From: Sclerodactyla briareus | Taxonomy: Eukaryota > Echinodermata > Holothuroidea > Dendrochirotida > Sclerodactylidae | Assembly: GCA_026419785.1 (NCBI GenBank) | Contig: JAODTK010005121.1 | Span: forward strand, 1 to 64,000 | Reading direction: 5' to 3' | Length of the DNA stretch: 64,000 nt | Shown: positions 22,829 to 35,634 of the stretch, one piece after another | Numbering within the stretch: the first letter of the stretch is position 1 | Layout: each line of letters opens with the position of its first letter | Translations under genes and position numbers: made by a program | The notes under the pieces: model-generated | What the model saw: the letters and a program-made list of their open reading frames with translations, nothing else | Databases searched by the model: none | What the model was told of the DNA's origin: nothing

Positions 22829-24645
22829 GCACAATACTAAAAAATTATTCTGCACAATTTATCAACTTTGAAAAAATCTGGGTACATGAGAGGATTCATG
22901 CGCCCTTTTTCATATTTGATTATCACTGGCTTAACTCCACCTATCCTTCTCTCTAAATCCAATTGTTTTGCTCCAGTGTATAATTCAAAGCCTTACAAAC
23001 CTTTGCTTTTAACTTTAGCCATAATCAGTGACACTACATGTCAAGAAAAGGTGATTTTGACCTTACACATGACAGTTACAGTACCGAACAAATGATACCC
23101 AGCAATTCCTATGCCTTTTTTTTTTCTTACAAGCATCATTCTGTGATGTTTGTCTAACCTTGTTTCCTTCAAAGACATTTCATGCCAAGTGCTTCCCTTA
23201 GCAGCTTTTTTTTTTTTAAGAGGGGCGCACTTGTTGTCTTTTCGATCGGCAGTAGTGGTGGAAAGAAGCACACCTTCACCAAATATGGTTGTCCAACTAC
23301 AGGCAAACATTTGCTGAGTTTCCTGTACCAGGTTTTACTGGCACTTAACGTTTATGTTTGTTTACTAGGCACGCTCACTCAACACGCCCCCACAAGGACT
23401 ATCCCATTTGTGGCCAAGTCCAGCTATTTAAAGCTTAGACAGCTCTCTCTCGAGGGAAGTTCCCAAATTGGTTTCTTAGTAATTATCTGTTCCAGACTAG
23501 GCTCTGCCAGCCTCCAGGATGTGTGACCCGTCTGTTTACGCTCTGAATATTAGGAATCATTATATCAGGAGAAGATATCCTCCCAATCCTGGCATTGGGA
23601 AGCTGTCTCAACCTTTTGGTATTCCCTCACTGTGGTCGCCTCTGGAAAATGTTCATGCCTTGCCCAGGTCCAATTCCGGAGGGGATTATTAACACAATAT
23701 CTGCAGGATTTCACCATTCATCAATTTCATACATGTCTTGGGTGCGAAACATTGAGGAGGCGATGGCACAACCACCCATCCAAAGTTAGGGGGGGGGGGG
23801 GGTCCAGAGAAAGTTGAGCAATTTTTGTGTGTGCAAAGGCACATATGGAGGCCCTAGATAGAGTTTGGAGTCACCACCCCCCCCATGCTCCCCCCACCCC
23901 CCTCCATGTGGGTTTGCAAATTCCTATGTGCCTTGTGTTTCTCGCATTCATAATCTGTTCATTGTTTCATAAAGTGTGGAATTGGCATATCTTCCCCACC
24001 TTCCTACAAACTAAGCATTTGTGGCATAGCCCTATGTAAGTAGGCCATATGAGTCACATAATACCTGCAACATGTCTCTAGGAAGCATTTCCATTACAAT
24101 TCCATTGAGGTGTGAGAAGAAATTGCAACATCAAAATTGAAGAACCTGAAATGACTCACAGCACCCAGCAAAGAAATAGTGGAGAAAAAAAATGAAGGCT
24201 GCTTGCTTTGCCTCACACTCAAGATTACATCAATTTGCTTTCACGTGGATAAATAGGGCATATTCATATAATCCTAAATAACAATTTTAAATTCTCATTC
24301 TTGGAATATTCTCATCAAACGGCAACGATCGTTTCACAACACCCCAATAATGGACTTGTTTTGTTTGCATGGCGTACAAACCCACAAAACATCACATGTT
24401 TGTAAATAATTGACTTTTAGGAGTTAAGGTATACCATTTTTTTTTTTTCAATGTCAAAATTGCAGAATGAGATTACATGCCAAGATTAGCAACCGCCCTG
24501 GTTTGACACAAGCTTTCTTTAGATGACAATTGTTCTGTCCTATCTTTTCTTAGCATGGTCCCTAGTGCCCCATTCCCTCAGTGGGGATGGAATTGGCCAC
24601 TGCAACCACCTGTTGATCTGGTAAGCTCAGTAAGCGGACAGTGGA
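22829..24645. other. No recognisable gene
   Basis: The interval contains a G14 run at 23,789-23,802 followed by a C-rich patch (23,878-23,905), and T-tracts near 23,120, 23,212 and 24,440. The 114-codon open frame at 23,182-23,526 starts in a T-tract and has no familiar domain, so it is not called. Confidence 0.4.
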
Positions 24646-25000
24646 TAGGGCTGTGCTCAACTAATAGTAACTCGATTATTAGTTGGCCCAATGATTAATC
24701 GATTAGGAGTATCAAGTTCCGATTGATCGGGAGCTATTAAGTAGCAAATGTTTTTTTGGTTTTCCCCTGTTCTGACCAGTGTTCAGACCACCCACTTAAT
24801 AATTGTACAGAGGAAAGCTTAGCCAGTCAGCCTTATTTATTGGACTGATACATGTAAATGTGCAGGAGAATTACTGATTCAGCGCTCCCTGTAATACTAC
24901 GATCCCCTACTCAGAACAAATACAAAGCCAATTTTTAATAATCGATTAATAATTTTTCTCAATAATCGATAAATGGATTTTTCGTGAGGAGCGAAGCCCT
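24646..25000. mobile_element. hAT-like miniature element with perfect target duplication
   Basis: The element runs from TAGGGCTGTGCTC to GAGCGAAGCCCT; inverted, the right end reads AGGGCTTCGCTC, matching the left end at 10 of 12 positions. It is bounded by ACAGTGGA on both sides (24,638-24,645 and 25,001-25,008), an exact 8-bp direct repeat that can be extended to 10 bp. Inside are several ATTAATCGATTA-like words near both ends, a pattern common in hAT miniature elements. It is 355 bp long and non-coding, so it would need a transposase supplied elsewhere. Confidence 0.85.
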
Positions 25001-25008
25001 ACAGTGGA

Positions 25009-26757
25009 TATATCCTATATGCAATTCTGTATCCACTTAGACATCCACCGTGCCTTGGCCCTATGGATATTTCACTTAGCTGCCCCTGCCTATCCCAAGT
25101 GCTGATTGAGGACCACTGCAGAATCTTTCCCATCTGTGTTTTTTGCCATTACCTTTTCTTGCTTGTGTAGCAAGATTTTAATTGGTTTCAACCATATCCC
25201 ACCCCTCTGGTGGCTCGGGCCATGATTGTATTTTCCCCCTAACAGCGCCCTCTCTTCTCTCTCCTTGACTACATACCTGCTGAGGCCGATGCCACCTAGT
25301 CTCTGGATTTTCAATCCACCTGTTGGAAGGCACCATCTTAACTGCACTCCTTTAACCTCTCATGCATACATTTATTTGGTTGAGATGAACTATCACCGAA
25401 GCCATGATCCAAACAAGTTATGCCTAGATTACCTAATATGGTTGGGGGGTATGAAGGAAGTCCAACAGTGGCCCCTAAATAAACAGCACTACCCGCTATA
25501 GAGCTGCCATAAATGCATAAGGTCCCATGCCGTAGGATTGTGGCGGGATAATAGGCGTCCCCGGATTGTGCTTGGGCTATGTGCCCCACGCAATCTTTTT
25601 TCTGCCTGTTAGACATGAAAGTCATTTCTAGACCGTCAAAGGGCTCCACTTGTTTGTGGAATTATCTGTGATATTTTCGTCAGAAGAGATTCTTCTAACC
25701 GCAAAGGATGGTATCAGAGTTGTTTTGAAGTCTGAAATCCTTTTATTGCCCTAACGTCAAAATAAACACAACATGGAGTGCCAAAGCGATCCCCACCTTG
25801 TGACAGTTTTTAAATTAAACTTAACATCGAAATTAGAATGGGTCAAAAAGTGGGTGTCCGGCCAAATTGGATTTTTTTTTTTTGCGAAACGAGTTCTTGC
25901 TGTTTTGCGCATTTTGAAGGCCCGGCTATCCATTTGGGACCAACTTTCGTTTTTTCCCCACCGACCCCCCCTGCGGTCATTTTGCATTTTAGATGATTTT
26001 TTTTTTTAGCAGATTTTACATTTGCATATTTCGGGGCATGTTTGTGCATTGGACCCAACCTCCCACTTCCCTGGGTCATAAAGTCTCTTCTGATAAATTA
26101 CAAGAGCGAACAATGTCACCATCTGATTGATCTAAAGTGGGGATATATAAACCGTTGGGGGTTTACCTGCCAGGCGATATACATCCTTGCATTCATTAGA
26201 TATGCTAACAAGTTAGCTTCGCCCTTGGTTGGTAATTAGGAATAAAGACTCAGTCAGTGGGTAATATTTGTGAAATGTAGGGGGAGACCGTCCATTCACC
26301 CTCTCTCCTGCCCCCCTCCCCCTAGTCAATACCCATGTTGATTGTCACAAAAGGCCTGCCACCCCAGACTGCTTTCTTACTCCAATCGCCTTATTCCACT
26401 GTTGGTCACAGGCAGCTATGGACTGCACCTTTAATAGTGGGAGTTTTTTGCTCTCCACTTTATGACTTGAATGCTTGAGCTTTTATGTTGGTGAAGAGGT
26501 GTCATTGGGGTGCTAGCAAGCTGTACCATGCACCATAAAAAAGTAACATTTGGGAACTCTGCAACAGGAAGTTTATTATAGATAGTGATGTAGTCTGCCC
26601 TGTAGGGAAAATAGCTCCATTACCCATCCATATGGACTCTTAAATTATTGGGGGTGGATAAGGTTTTGTGTTATTTCTACTGCTTTTAAGAGCTGCTAAT
26701 GAGAAGGATTGTTCAATGCGCATAGGCAGACAGGTGTGTGAAGAACAACGTTTTGGG
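25009..26757. other. No recognisable gene
   Basis: Two open frames on opposite strands overlap at 25,090-25,650, but neither translation is familiar. Two T-tracts (25,872-25,882 and 25,998-26,007) lie in a short region that may be an unrecognised insertion. Confidence 0.4.
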
Positions 26758-27671
26758 CAGTGGCGTCACCGACTTTCAAACTGGGGGGCACAAGGGGGGC
26801 ACAGACTTTTTCCGGGGGGCACAACAAGCGAGCAGCCCACCACAGGTTGGCGCGGAGCACGTACCCATAATTTTCCCCGGCTCTCCCGGCGTTTCAGGCT
26901 GCATGTACCAAGCTTCAAATACAGAAATTTTGTGATCACAAATTCTGTAATTGGTGGAAAATATTAACATTTTGTCAGAATCAGTTTATCGCTGCACTGC
27001 CCCGAATTCTTGGCAGTAGTTTTCAATAATTTTCTGCTCCACACTTACTGTCCACAGTGGCGAAGCACGAGATTTTTTCTGGTTTTCCCAGCGCATCTGG
27101 ATATAAAATTTGGGACATTCAGGTATCTTCAGCTCTACTGCCCCCACTATGATATGACGTTAGTAGCAGTTTCCTGGGAAAAACAGGCGTGAAAATCGAA
27201 GGAGTCTGATAGCCTGAGCTACTGCAGTTTCAAATCGTGCGTGGTCGAGGGAGGAGGAAACAGACCGGAGACTAAAGGGTTCAGTGATCAAAAAGAGGTT
27301 GATTGTAGTTTCAAAGTCAATGAGATGTTGTTGTATAATTCAGTCTTTCACCTAAGATATGTATGAAGTTAGGGTAAATGAGGCAGAAATTTCCATAGAT
27401 TGGAGGTAACGCTGAGAGTGACGGGACAAAATCCACCACTAGTACAAGTGCGAAACGCCAAAAAAAAAAATCACTTTTCGTTGCATTCGAGGCGAATTTG
27501 GCACAATTACTGCCTTTCTTGTTGTGTTTTGCCAGATCTATTTCAAACTGGTAGTCGAATGCTGACTACAGAATATTTTTTCAGAAATCACAAATCTCAT
27601 TTGGGGGGGGGCACAATGTTTTCGAGGGGGGCACATTCCCCCTGCCCCCCCCCCTTGGGGCGACGCCACTG
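26758..27671. mobile_element. Non-autonomous DNA transposon with CAGTGGCGTC ends, 914 bp
   Basis: The left end CAGTGGCGTCACC and the right end, inverted, CAGTGGCGTCGCC share 11-12 of 13 bases. Subterminal GGGGGGCACA words occur three times next to the left end and twice next to the right end, as expected of transposase-binding repeats. A near-perfect palindrome lies at 26,919-26,951 (ACAGAAATTTTGTGA against TCACAAATTCTGT), and a second CAGTGGCG word occurs internally at 27,055. No transposase frame is present. Flanking 8-bp sequences (GTTTTGGG and TTAGAAAG) do not match, so the hAT assignment rests on the ends only. Confidence 0.7.
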
Positions 27672-27779
27672 TTAGAAAGGTCATCTTGAGTGCAGTGATT
27701 GCAAAGAATTGTTCAAAATATGGTGAAGCTGACGATTTTATTTTTTCTGCTTTCAGGATTGTTACAAAACCTAACTGAT

Positions 27780-28870
27780 AGTATATAAACTTATAAAGCG
27801 CTGAAATCTACAAAGTATGCAATAGCGCGGTATAACCCTAATGAAAAGCCAACTTGAAAAAACTGGTCTTCAAATGAGACTGAACTGGCCAAGAGATGGG
27901 GAACTCCTGATTGTGATGGGCAGACATTTCCAGAGCTTGGGCCTGGCTGATGGAAAGGCGTGATCAGCATAGGCTTTCAGTTCAATTTTTAGAACAGTAA
28001 GAGTAAGTGCATTGCCAGAACGCAAGGTATCGCCTGTATCTACCTGGAATGATAAGTTGTCAGACAATAGGATGGTGCCATACTATGGATGCATTTATAC
28101 ACAATGAGCAGTATTTTTAACTTTCTGAACTCAACAAGAAACCAGTGCAAAGGTGTTGATGCGAAACGATGGTGTGTTGAAAATAAACAGTCCACAACAA
28201 GCCTGGCTGCACTGTTATGCAGAGCCGCGGCAACCTCTGAGTCAAATGCCCATAGAGCAAACTGTTGCATAATCCAAGTGACTGTGCACATGAAAGAATG
28301 TACCAGAATGCTCATTGTTTTAGAAGACATATGCTTTCTAATCTTCTTGAGATTGAAAATATAGTAGAAAACCAGTCTTGCAAACTTTGCTGACATGTGT
28401 AGCATTGTCATTTCTATCAGAAATAACTCTGAGGTTGCGGACTTGATCACATGAATTAATGAAAACATTACCAACTTTGATGGATCTTTTTTCGTTCTTT
28501 TTTTTTTTCTCCATCTCACTCAATTTACCATTTCTTTGATGGATCTATTGAAGACCTTAGTGAGCTGTACAGTACAGCCGAGAATAATGAATTCAGCTTC
28601 GAATCATCAAGTTCCAGCCATCCAATCTCTTATGTCAGAGATACAGCTTTGCATCAGATGAATGCATCTGTTTCTGAGGTATTATTCTGTGGGTTTGAAG
28701 CTGTGAATCAACTGATTGTCATCAGCATAGGCAAAACCGGTGTCCAGATGGGTTTAAATCACTCTAAATAAAGAAGTGGTCCTAGACATGAGACCTGTGA
28801 AACACGTGTTCGACAGGGATTCCAATAGGGAGTTACAGTAAAGCTATCCGCTGCAATCATTGACAACTTA
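27780..28870 (-). mobile_element. LINE relic B, L2/CR1-type reverse transcriptase and 3' tail
   Basis: On the minus strand the order of RT and post-RT blocks is preserved. QVSCLGPLLY (about 28,780-28,810) corresponds to the PQGSVLGPLLF motif. FAYADDNQLIHSF includes the catalytic YADD at 28,718-28,729. IRDWM follows near 28,640, then CDQVRNLRVISDRN and HVSKVCKTGF, then NSAARLVVDCLFSTHHR, LLIVYKCIHSMAPSY and a final FKLAF. After the frame ends, GCGCTTTATAAGTTTATATA forms the usual 3' tail. There are several frameshifts and stops and the 5' two thirds are missing, so it is dead. Open stretches reach 159 codons (28,040-28,519). Confidence 0.9.
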
Positions 28871-30539
28871 ACTTTTTAGTCTAATGCTGTGATCTCTAGG
28901 TAGGCCTAATGCCCCGCACTGCTGTACAAACCCTGTAGAGCCCATCCAGCAAACGACCAACCTAAGCCATACAAATCTAACCTGGTTACCTTTGACCAGT
29001 CTGAAACTAAGAATATACTACGTCAGCCTACTTAAGCATTAGACAGCAAAATCGCCACTAATGGAATATTGTTGCCATTATTTGGGTGGACCTCACCTCT
29101 AATATCTCAGGTTCTTGACTGTATTCTCAGAACGACCATGTGTCTTCATCAACGATGACCAATTACTGTTAATCCGGATTCCGCCTTCGTCTCTCACTAT
29201 AGGTCTGTATCCTCTCTCTACGCTTACCGGAACTTTTATGCCGATGCGCCTCCAAACTTCAGGGAGCTGTTTTTCATTTGCGTGAGGTTACTTGCCCCAC
29301 TCAGTACTCTTGATTTTGCCAATTTCCTAAGTTGCCACCGCCCTTTACTTGCACAAAACCTACACTCGTGTCTGTGTTTTCCCCACACAAGGCTCCCCCT
29401 AGGATGTCACAGTGTTCGCTCCAGATGTTCAAAAGTAGAATCAACAAGCTGTGTTCCTTTTCTTCAAGTCTCTGTGCATAGGGGTTGCCCTACATCGTGG
29501 GCCACATTATGGGCTACGGCTTTGCTCATGTCACATGGTAAAAAAATATTGAAACGAATATCCAAATCAAGTCTGAAACTTCGGCGTAGAAATCAAACCC
29601 TTACAGCAGAACGCCAAAAAACTACCCTCACTAATCTTACTTAATCCAAAACAACTACAACTTACTACTAAAGTTGCAAACATGAACCTCACATATAACA
29701 AACCTTGCAGCCTGAAGCCTCACTATTCTGTGTGGATTTTGGTAGAAACAATTGTATTCTGCAATATGTGTGCTGTGGGCTTTTGCCAGATACCCAAATC
29801 GTCATGCTCCACATCGTCAAAGTGTTACTTGGGCGACCTGTGCCCACCCAATTTTTGTAAACTGTGTATAGTGTTCTGTGACTACTACTTGAATCTTGGC
29901 GACTTCCATATAAATGCATGGTGGTCTGTGTTGAGGTATGAAGGAGAATATGCCAATTACAGCCCTGTCCTCAAAAGTACAGGGAGAAGTCCTGCAACTT
30001 TAAACCAAACACGAAAAACCATGAGCCGAGTTGCTTGTTGAATGTTTTTTGGTTTCATTGTTTTATCGGGGACAGTATAACACAGAGTTACCACATGAAT
30101 ATTACGAACCAGCATAGCATTAGGCAAACGAGAAGTATCTTTTGTATATTCATAAGGGTACAGGAATCAATATCATGCCTAACGAGAAGATTCATCCAGG
30201 GCACCCCCAATTCAATATCTTCCCCATATGTTAGTTTTTGTCTCGCTGAATGAAATTCAGGAATAACTTCGTGGTCACTTTGGCGGGTGTATGTGTGAGT
30301 GTTGTGTGTGTATGGCACATTTCTTGTTGCCGGTATTTCTACAAACCGTGAGGCCGATTATGACGAAATTTTATGTGTAGCACGGGGTGGGTGGAATGAT
30401 CTGATTAGATTTGGGCAGCAAAGTCCTTAATTTAGGTGGGGTAATTAGCTTATTTTAGGTTATTTATTGTTTAAGCTAGTTAACAAGAGTACAACAAGAA
30501 CCATATGTGCTATAGTGATGTAGTGTGGCATGTAGGACC
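28871..30539. other. No recognisable gene
   Basis: Open frames of 119-120 codons at 29,282-29,644 and 29,682-30,041 have unfamiliar translations. The first ends in a basic Arg/Lys-rich tail and the second is rich in Cys, but neither shows a known domain or clear splice context. I do not call them. Confidence 0.4.
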
Positions 30540-31260
30540 GGGAAAACACAGGTGATGAACTGATTAAATTTCGACTAAAATATGCTAATTAAGTGTTAAT
30601 TTACATAATTAGGTGAATTTTTTTCAAGTTGTTGGATTTCACGGAAACTTGGTGGATGTGGTCTACCCATGGTCACGAGAAATTTAAAATGTGAAGTGGG
30701 GGTCCACGGAGGCAATTGATGTGTCTAATATGCATAATTTATTGCAATTTTTAGTGGTTGGATTTCACATAAAATGGTAGACGTGATAACCTTTGATCCT
30801 GATCATTGCTTAAGGTGCAGCTGGGGTCAGGAGAGCATGTATGTTGCCTAATTTGCATAAATCATTCCAATTTCCAACTTGGTAAGAATTTCGGCCAAAC
30901 TCAGTAGGTTGTCGTTAACAGTATTCTGGATTCTGATGTGTTTGATGTTCATGAATTCAATCAAATTCATCCAGTATATAATAGCTTTCGTTAGAATAAA
31001 GCACTGGAGGAACAAGTAAACCATAGCTCCTGTGACAAAATTTTACGATGTTTATAGGTCATTGTTTGTGCCTTATTTGCATAATTATTTCAATTTCCAA
31101 CTTGGTCAGAATTTTGCCAAAAGTCAGTGGGTATGGGCCGTTAAAATTGTTATGAATCTGATGTGTTCGATGTTCATGAACTTGATCGATCATATATAAT
31201 AGCCTCTGTTAGAATAAAGACGGAGGAACAAGTAAACCATAGATCCTGTGACAATTTTAC
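30540..31260 (+). repeat. Old tandem repeat of about 220 bp with ATTTGCATA words
   Basis: Two diverged units (about 30,845-31,060 and 31,065-31,258) share ATTTGCATAA, TTTCCAACTTGGT, TCTGATGTGTT, GATGTTCATGAA, TATATAATAGC, GGAGGAACAAGTAAACCATA and TCCTGTGACA in the same order. A more decayed unit precedes them (ATATGCATAATTTATTGCAA near 30,730). ATTTGCAT is the POU-factor octamer, but here it is simply part of the repeat. Confidence 0.8.
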
Positions 31261-32404
31261 TGTAACTTTTTCTTTCCCTCCTCACTTCTTACCTGGGGAT
31301 GCATGCCCAACCCCCCCCCTCCCCCAACCCCCCCCCACCCCCCCCCCCCCCAAGACGATGAGTAATGAAGGATTTTTTTTTTAAAAGGCAAAGATGCCGG
31401 GGCTGCTAAGGATTTAGAACATTCGATTGGATTTGGGTCGAAGAAGTGCGTTGACTGAGCAATAAAACTTTCCTCAAGTACTTGTGTTTAGAGTCAATCT
31501 TATTGTCAGTTTATGTGAAAATATGTGATGTTCGTTTGACAATTACCATGGTCTGCATGATCTAGTTGGTTGTTTTGTGTTAGTGAATAATAGAACCACC
31601 GTCACGCAACCATGTGAGCCACTTTTTTGGCGATTGCCTTGTTATATTCCTTATTCGAAAAGAAACAGTATCATCAGACTACTCCCTAATCTATCATAGG
31701 ACATTAAGTGTTGAATGCCATTTCGCCATTTTATTGGAAATATACGCTTGACAAAAACAATCAATCAAATTGGGCACACAAGGAAAATCCCCACATATTC
31801 AACATTATGTAACTCCACATCAATGTCTCTACTCCTGAAAATTCCATCCAGGTACCTGAGAGGGATTTGTGTAAACAGTCAGAAATAACTGCTGATAGTC
31901 CTCGCACCTCCCAATCATACAGGTACACACGATAGAAATTGACAATGATTATCTTGAGGTACTTTTTGTTTGTAGCAATGATTCTATTGTTCACAATCAC
32001 AGCCTGTGTGTCTCAGTTTGTACATTGACATCCGTGCGCTAAAAGGAATTGAACAATACATAAGCCATAATTTCTGAGATATGATAGTATTAGCCTATTC
32101 CATTATAGTTGATAATAAGGCTATAGGACATCCAGATATTACTTCTGATTCCCAATCTAATAACAAATACCTGCTATAAACAGAGGAGATTTTCTTAATC
32201 AAACTGTCCACGATACCAGGCATCAAAATGTTGGTGTATAGGTTGGGAGTTTGCTATTGAGCTTGATGAAGCCCTGGGAGCACCTGCAGAAAGTTCTGGG
32301 AAGCAGCCCCCTTCCCCCTCTTGTTTCTTCTTCGCCCTTGCCCAGGAGAGAAGTTTCAATCACACTGCAACTACCATACCATATTCATTCTAATTGGCCT
32401 TTTC
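31261..32404. other. No recognisable gene
   Basis: There is a poly-C tract at 31,310-31,351 (longest run 14) followed by a T-tract at 31,373-31,382. The remainder is AT-rich with no recognised feature. Confidence 0.4.
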
Positions 32405-32620
32405 GTGTTACAGTTCATTGAGATGATAATGGCTTAATTTGTCAAAGTCATAGGGTACACTAACTGTTCATGTGCACGAACAGTGTGAAAAACAATCTTT
32501 TGAAACTCCCCCCCAATAAATTAAAAATCCTGCCAACAAAAAGTTCAACAGTTCCCCTCATACTATCACAATAACATCTGCAAAGATTGGATCATTGTTT
32601 GTGTCAATGATTAGTGCAGT
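32405..32620 (+). repeat. Dispersed repeat family, copy 2
   Basis: It aligns with 32,705-32,920 and 40,250-40,490: GAGATGATAATGG, GTCAAAGTCATAGGGTACA, TTTTGAAACTCCC, a C-run and ATAACATC appear in this order in the three copies with substitutions. It lies about 300 bp from copy 3 in the same orientation. Confidence 0.6.
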
Positions 32621-32704
32621 TTAAATAGCCCGTACTGATAGAGCTACTGGAGCAAACCTTATATCCATACCCTGGGGCTTTGTGGTGAAATGTGCCTAAA
32701 ATAG

Positions 32705-32920
32705 CCTGTTTGCGTTACGTTATTGAGTTGCTCATATTGTCTCAAGGTCATGGAGAACAATGGCATTAGACCGTTGATTCATTGTGCCGCATGATTTTTC
32801 AAACTCCCTACTGAAAATTACCCTCTTGCCAGCCTAAACTTCACATTTCCCCCCCCCATACTGATCAACATAACATCCAATCAGAGGATATTGGTTGCTT
32901 TTTAAAATAGTGGTGAAGTG
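32705..32920 (+). repeat. Dispersed repeat family, copy 3
   Basis: Shared blocks are TCAAGGTCATGGAGAACAAT, TTTTCAAACTCCCTACTGAA, a C9 run and CAACATAACATCC. The match to copy 2 over about 200 bp in direct orientation suggests either a tandem duplication of a longer segment or two insertions. Confidence 0.6.
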
Positions 32921-35634
32921 TTGAAATAACCATAACCATATCGCCTCGTGGCTCGCCACATGTATGGCAGTCTAGTAGACGTGATTGTTGACGAGGTCAA
33001 TTCCTGTATTTTACTCCCCCCTCCCCTTGGAGTATACGACAGGTGTGCGGGTCAAGGTGTTCAACTAACAATAGTCATGTATGCTCCCGATAACATTCAT
33101 GATAACATTAAAAGTATAGGCTACCATATGAATGGGTTTCTCCATTACCCCACATCTGCAGAGTGGCAGACCTTCTGTTAGTGGTTATTACCACCCTGCT
33201 GTGGATATCAAACAAAATAGCTGAGGCTTGGGTGTGGTTAAATGTGAAAACAAACCCTTTGGTACGTCTATAATAAGTTTGTCCACGGTCTAAGTGAGCT
33301 ACATGCTCACCACTGAACAACAGGGGGTATGGGGCGAGATTCTCCCCGTATAACAGTAGAGTTCGTGCTGGTAATGGTAAGATGTGTCCATTCTGTGTAG
33401 TGGTGAGTTTGAAAGATGTTCTGCCCCCTGGCAAACTGCTGGTGTACCCTTATGACCTTTGGCATCATATCCTTTTAACTCTTAGTGGTCCACTGTGAAC
33501 AGGCTTATTACTATGATCAACCACAGGTACATTGGTGGAGCTGGGAGCTACATCCAATGGCCTTCCTGTCTATCATGTGGCTTTTCACATTTCAACCTCC
33601 TCTTGTTCATTCGGAGCTGAAGGATGGAGCATGTTCTCTTCACACAATCATCAGCCATTGTTTCCCTCTATTTTGACTGGGTCAGTCATAATTTTTTTTT
33701 TCACTTCAAATCATAGAAAAGCCCCACATGGTATTTTGCATGAAGGTCTGAGGCAAAGCTATTAAAGCTTTGGATTTTCACAAGCCATCTATCAAGTTGA
33801 CATTATCTTGTCACTGTCTGTATACAGGGTGACATGAAAATATGTTTGTCAATGAAATAAATCAGCTAAACTTATCTGGAGAGTCACCTCCTCCTTTTCC
33901 TTCCATTCCTTTTTAAGGCAGCTGCCTACTCTTGTCCAGAATGCTTTATTTTTGTCTCTCTGCCCCCCCCTTTATTTTTCTCCTCCTGCCCCCCCTTTAT
34001 GTTTTCTCTGTCCCCCCCCCTTTATTCAGCTCATGGCTCGCATCTTCCCTGTGTTACACCATAGAGTTCTGCATCCTGTGATCTATGTTATCAAAAACGT
34101 CTGATGTGTGGTTTCAAAGTTTCTCAAGTCCACGGGGTGTTCTAACTGTTAGCCAGTTTTGTTGAAGAAGTTAATGTTCATAGGAGCTTCCTGAAGCACC
34201 TTGACTAATTGGATCATCATATCATGAAGATTTCTGTTGAATTCTGAACAGTATGAAGATACATTTTTGCTTGGGCCATGTACTCGCCATATACAGAAGA
34301 AACCGCGGGCCACTATTAGATTTTGGGTATGACCCTCTGTTTGAGGACATGCATGACGTCTTCAAAAAATACTACAGCTACCCTGCTAATCATTGGAACG
34401 TAGGTAGACAATCTGGGGCAGGAGACAACCAAACCCTGACGAAAAAGAGGGATATCCAATGATTAAAACATGCTTGGATTTCCTTCCTGAGTCCGCGTTT
34501 GGGGTGTTGCATGATGAATCGAGCTTGTACTCGAGTTGTGTGTATGATGGTAGCATAACCGTGATTCTTTCCCCTGATCACAATATGATTAACATAGCAA
34601 CAACATGATAAGGTCTATACGATACATAGTTGGATCTGTATCATTCCTTAGGTCTAATGTCATCTGTGGCAGGAATCAAGTGAGCCTTTCAGCTTTCCCT
34701 TCTAAAAAAAGAGTGCAACCTTTACTAGTAGACCATACCGCTGTCTCATACCTATAGACTTGTAAATTCTTTCTCGAAGTCCTGGCAGAGTGGATTCTGC
34801 TGCTCCCTAATAATCTAATCCCCGAGTATATACCAGACGATGTATGTTGATGATCAACCAATAGGTAAGATATCTTTATTATATTGCGTACCTCAGCTAT
34901 TATATTCTGAGTTGTACTCTTCTTCTGAAGACTTACTTGTTATATCGAAAGTTCATCCTAGTTCATTCCCCTGGCTGGCTGTCTGATTGTTTCAGACTAT
35001 AGTATCAGTACACCTTTAAATGCTCTGAATATAGAGCCACAACAGATCCTGCTCGTATTCATGAAGTGCAACACAGTTCACTCTCGGTCAGGCACTGTGT
35101 TGGTTAGGCCTTTAGCCTATATTCTCCTTCGGCAATAGTTTCCCTCACCTAATCCTTACCCCAGTCCTTCAGCAAGAAAAAAGAATGTGAATTCATCTCG
35201 TTTTAGAGGTCACTCTCTCTCTCTCTGGCCATTGGAAGTGTTACATGTGAGGTGTTTATTTTTGTGTAAGGAACACCCCCACAACTGGACTAGTAAACTG
35301 CCTGGAGGTGTGTTTGTCTCATCTGCTATACAGAGGCCGAACTACATCTGCGGTGAAATCATGTTTACAGCCACTTGGCTGTTCGTGATGGTTTTTGGGA
35401 TAAACCGCAAGGCTTGCGTTATTTCCAAACAAGTTATTCTTTGGCCTTCCTCTATCGAGTGCTGACCATGCACCACTCCAGCCCGCACTGACTCATTGCC
35501 TGTTTCCCAGAAATTTTATAGGCTTCAAGTTTGTCAAAGGCCCACGCATTCTAGTCTGCTGGCCTACAGGTTAATGCCCCCCCCCCCCCGGAAAATTTCC
35601 CCCCCCCCTGTAGTAAAAAGACTTATATCTGATG
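32921..35634. other. No recognisable gene
   Basis: The interval contains a C-rich triplicate at 33,959-34,025, a CT dinucleotide run near 35,212-35,226 and a double C-run at 35,577-35,609. Open frames at 33,108-33,434 (minus, 108 codons) and 34,253-34,462 (plus, 69 codons) look protein-like in composition but match no family I recognise. Confidence 0.4.
33959..34025. repeat. C-run/TTTATT triplicate
   Basis: A block of the form CTGCCCCCC-CTTTATTTTTCT is repeated three times with a period of about 30 bp and differing C-run lengths (6 to 9). Confidence 0.8.

Noticed and set aside
28040..28519. 159-codon minus-strand frame as a stand-alone gene
   Set aside because: It is the post-RT region of LINE relic B, whose motifs continue in other frames on both sides.
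33108..33434. 108-codon minus-strand frame with protein-like composition
   Set aside because: Possible exon, but I could not identify splice sites or family similarity strong enough to report.
34253..34462. 69-codon frame with acidic/aromatic composition
   Set aside because: It looks more protein-like than its neighbours, but length and lack of a recognisable family leave it unsupported.
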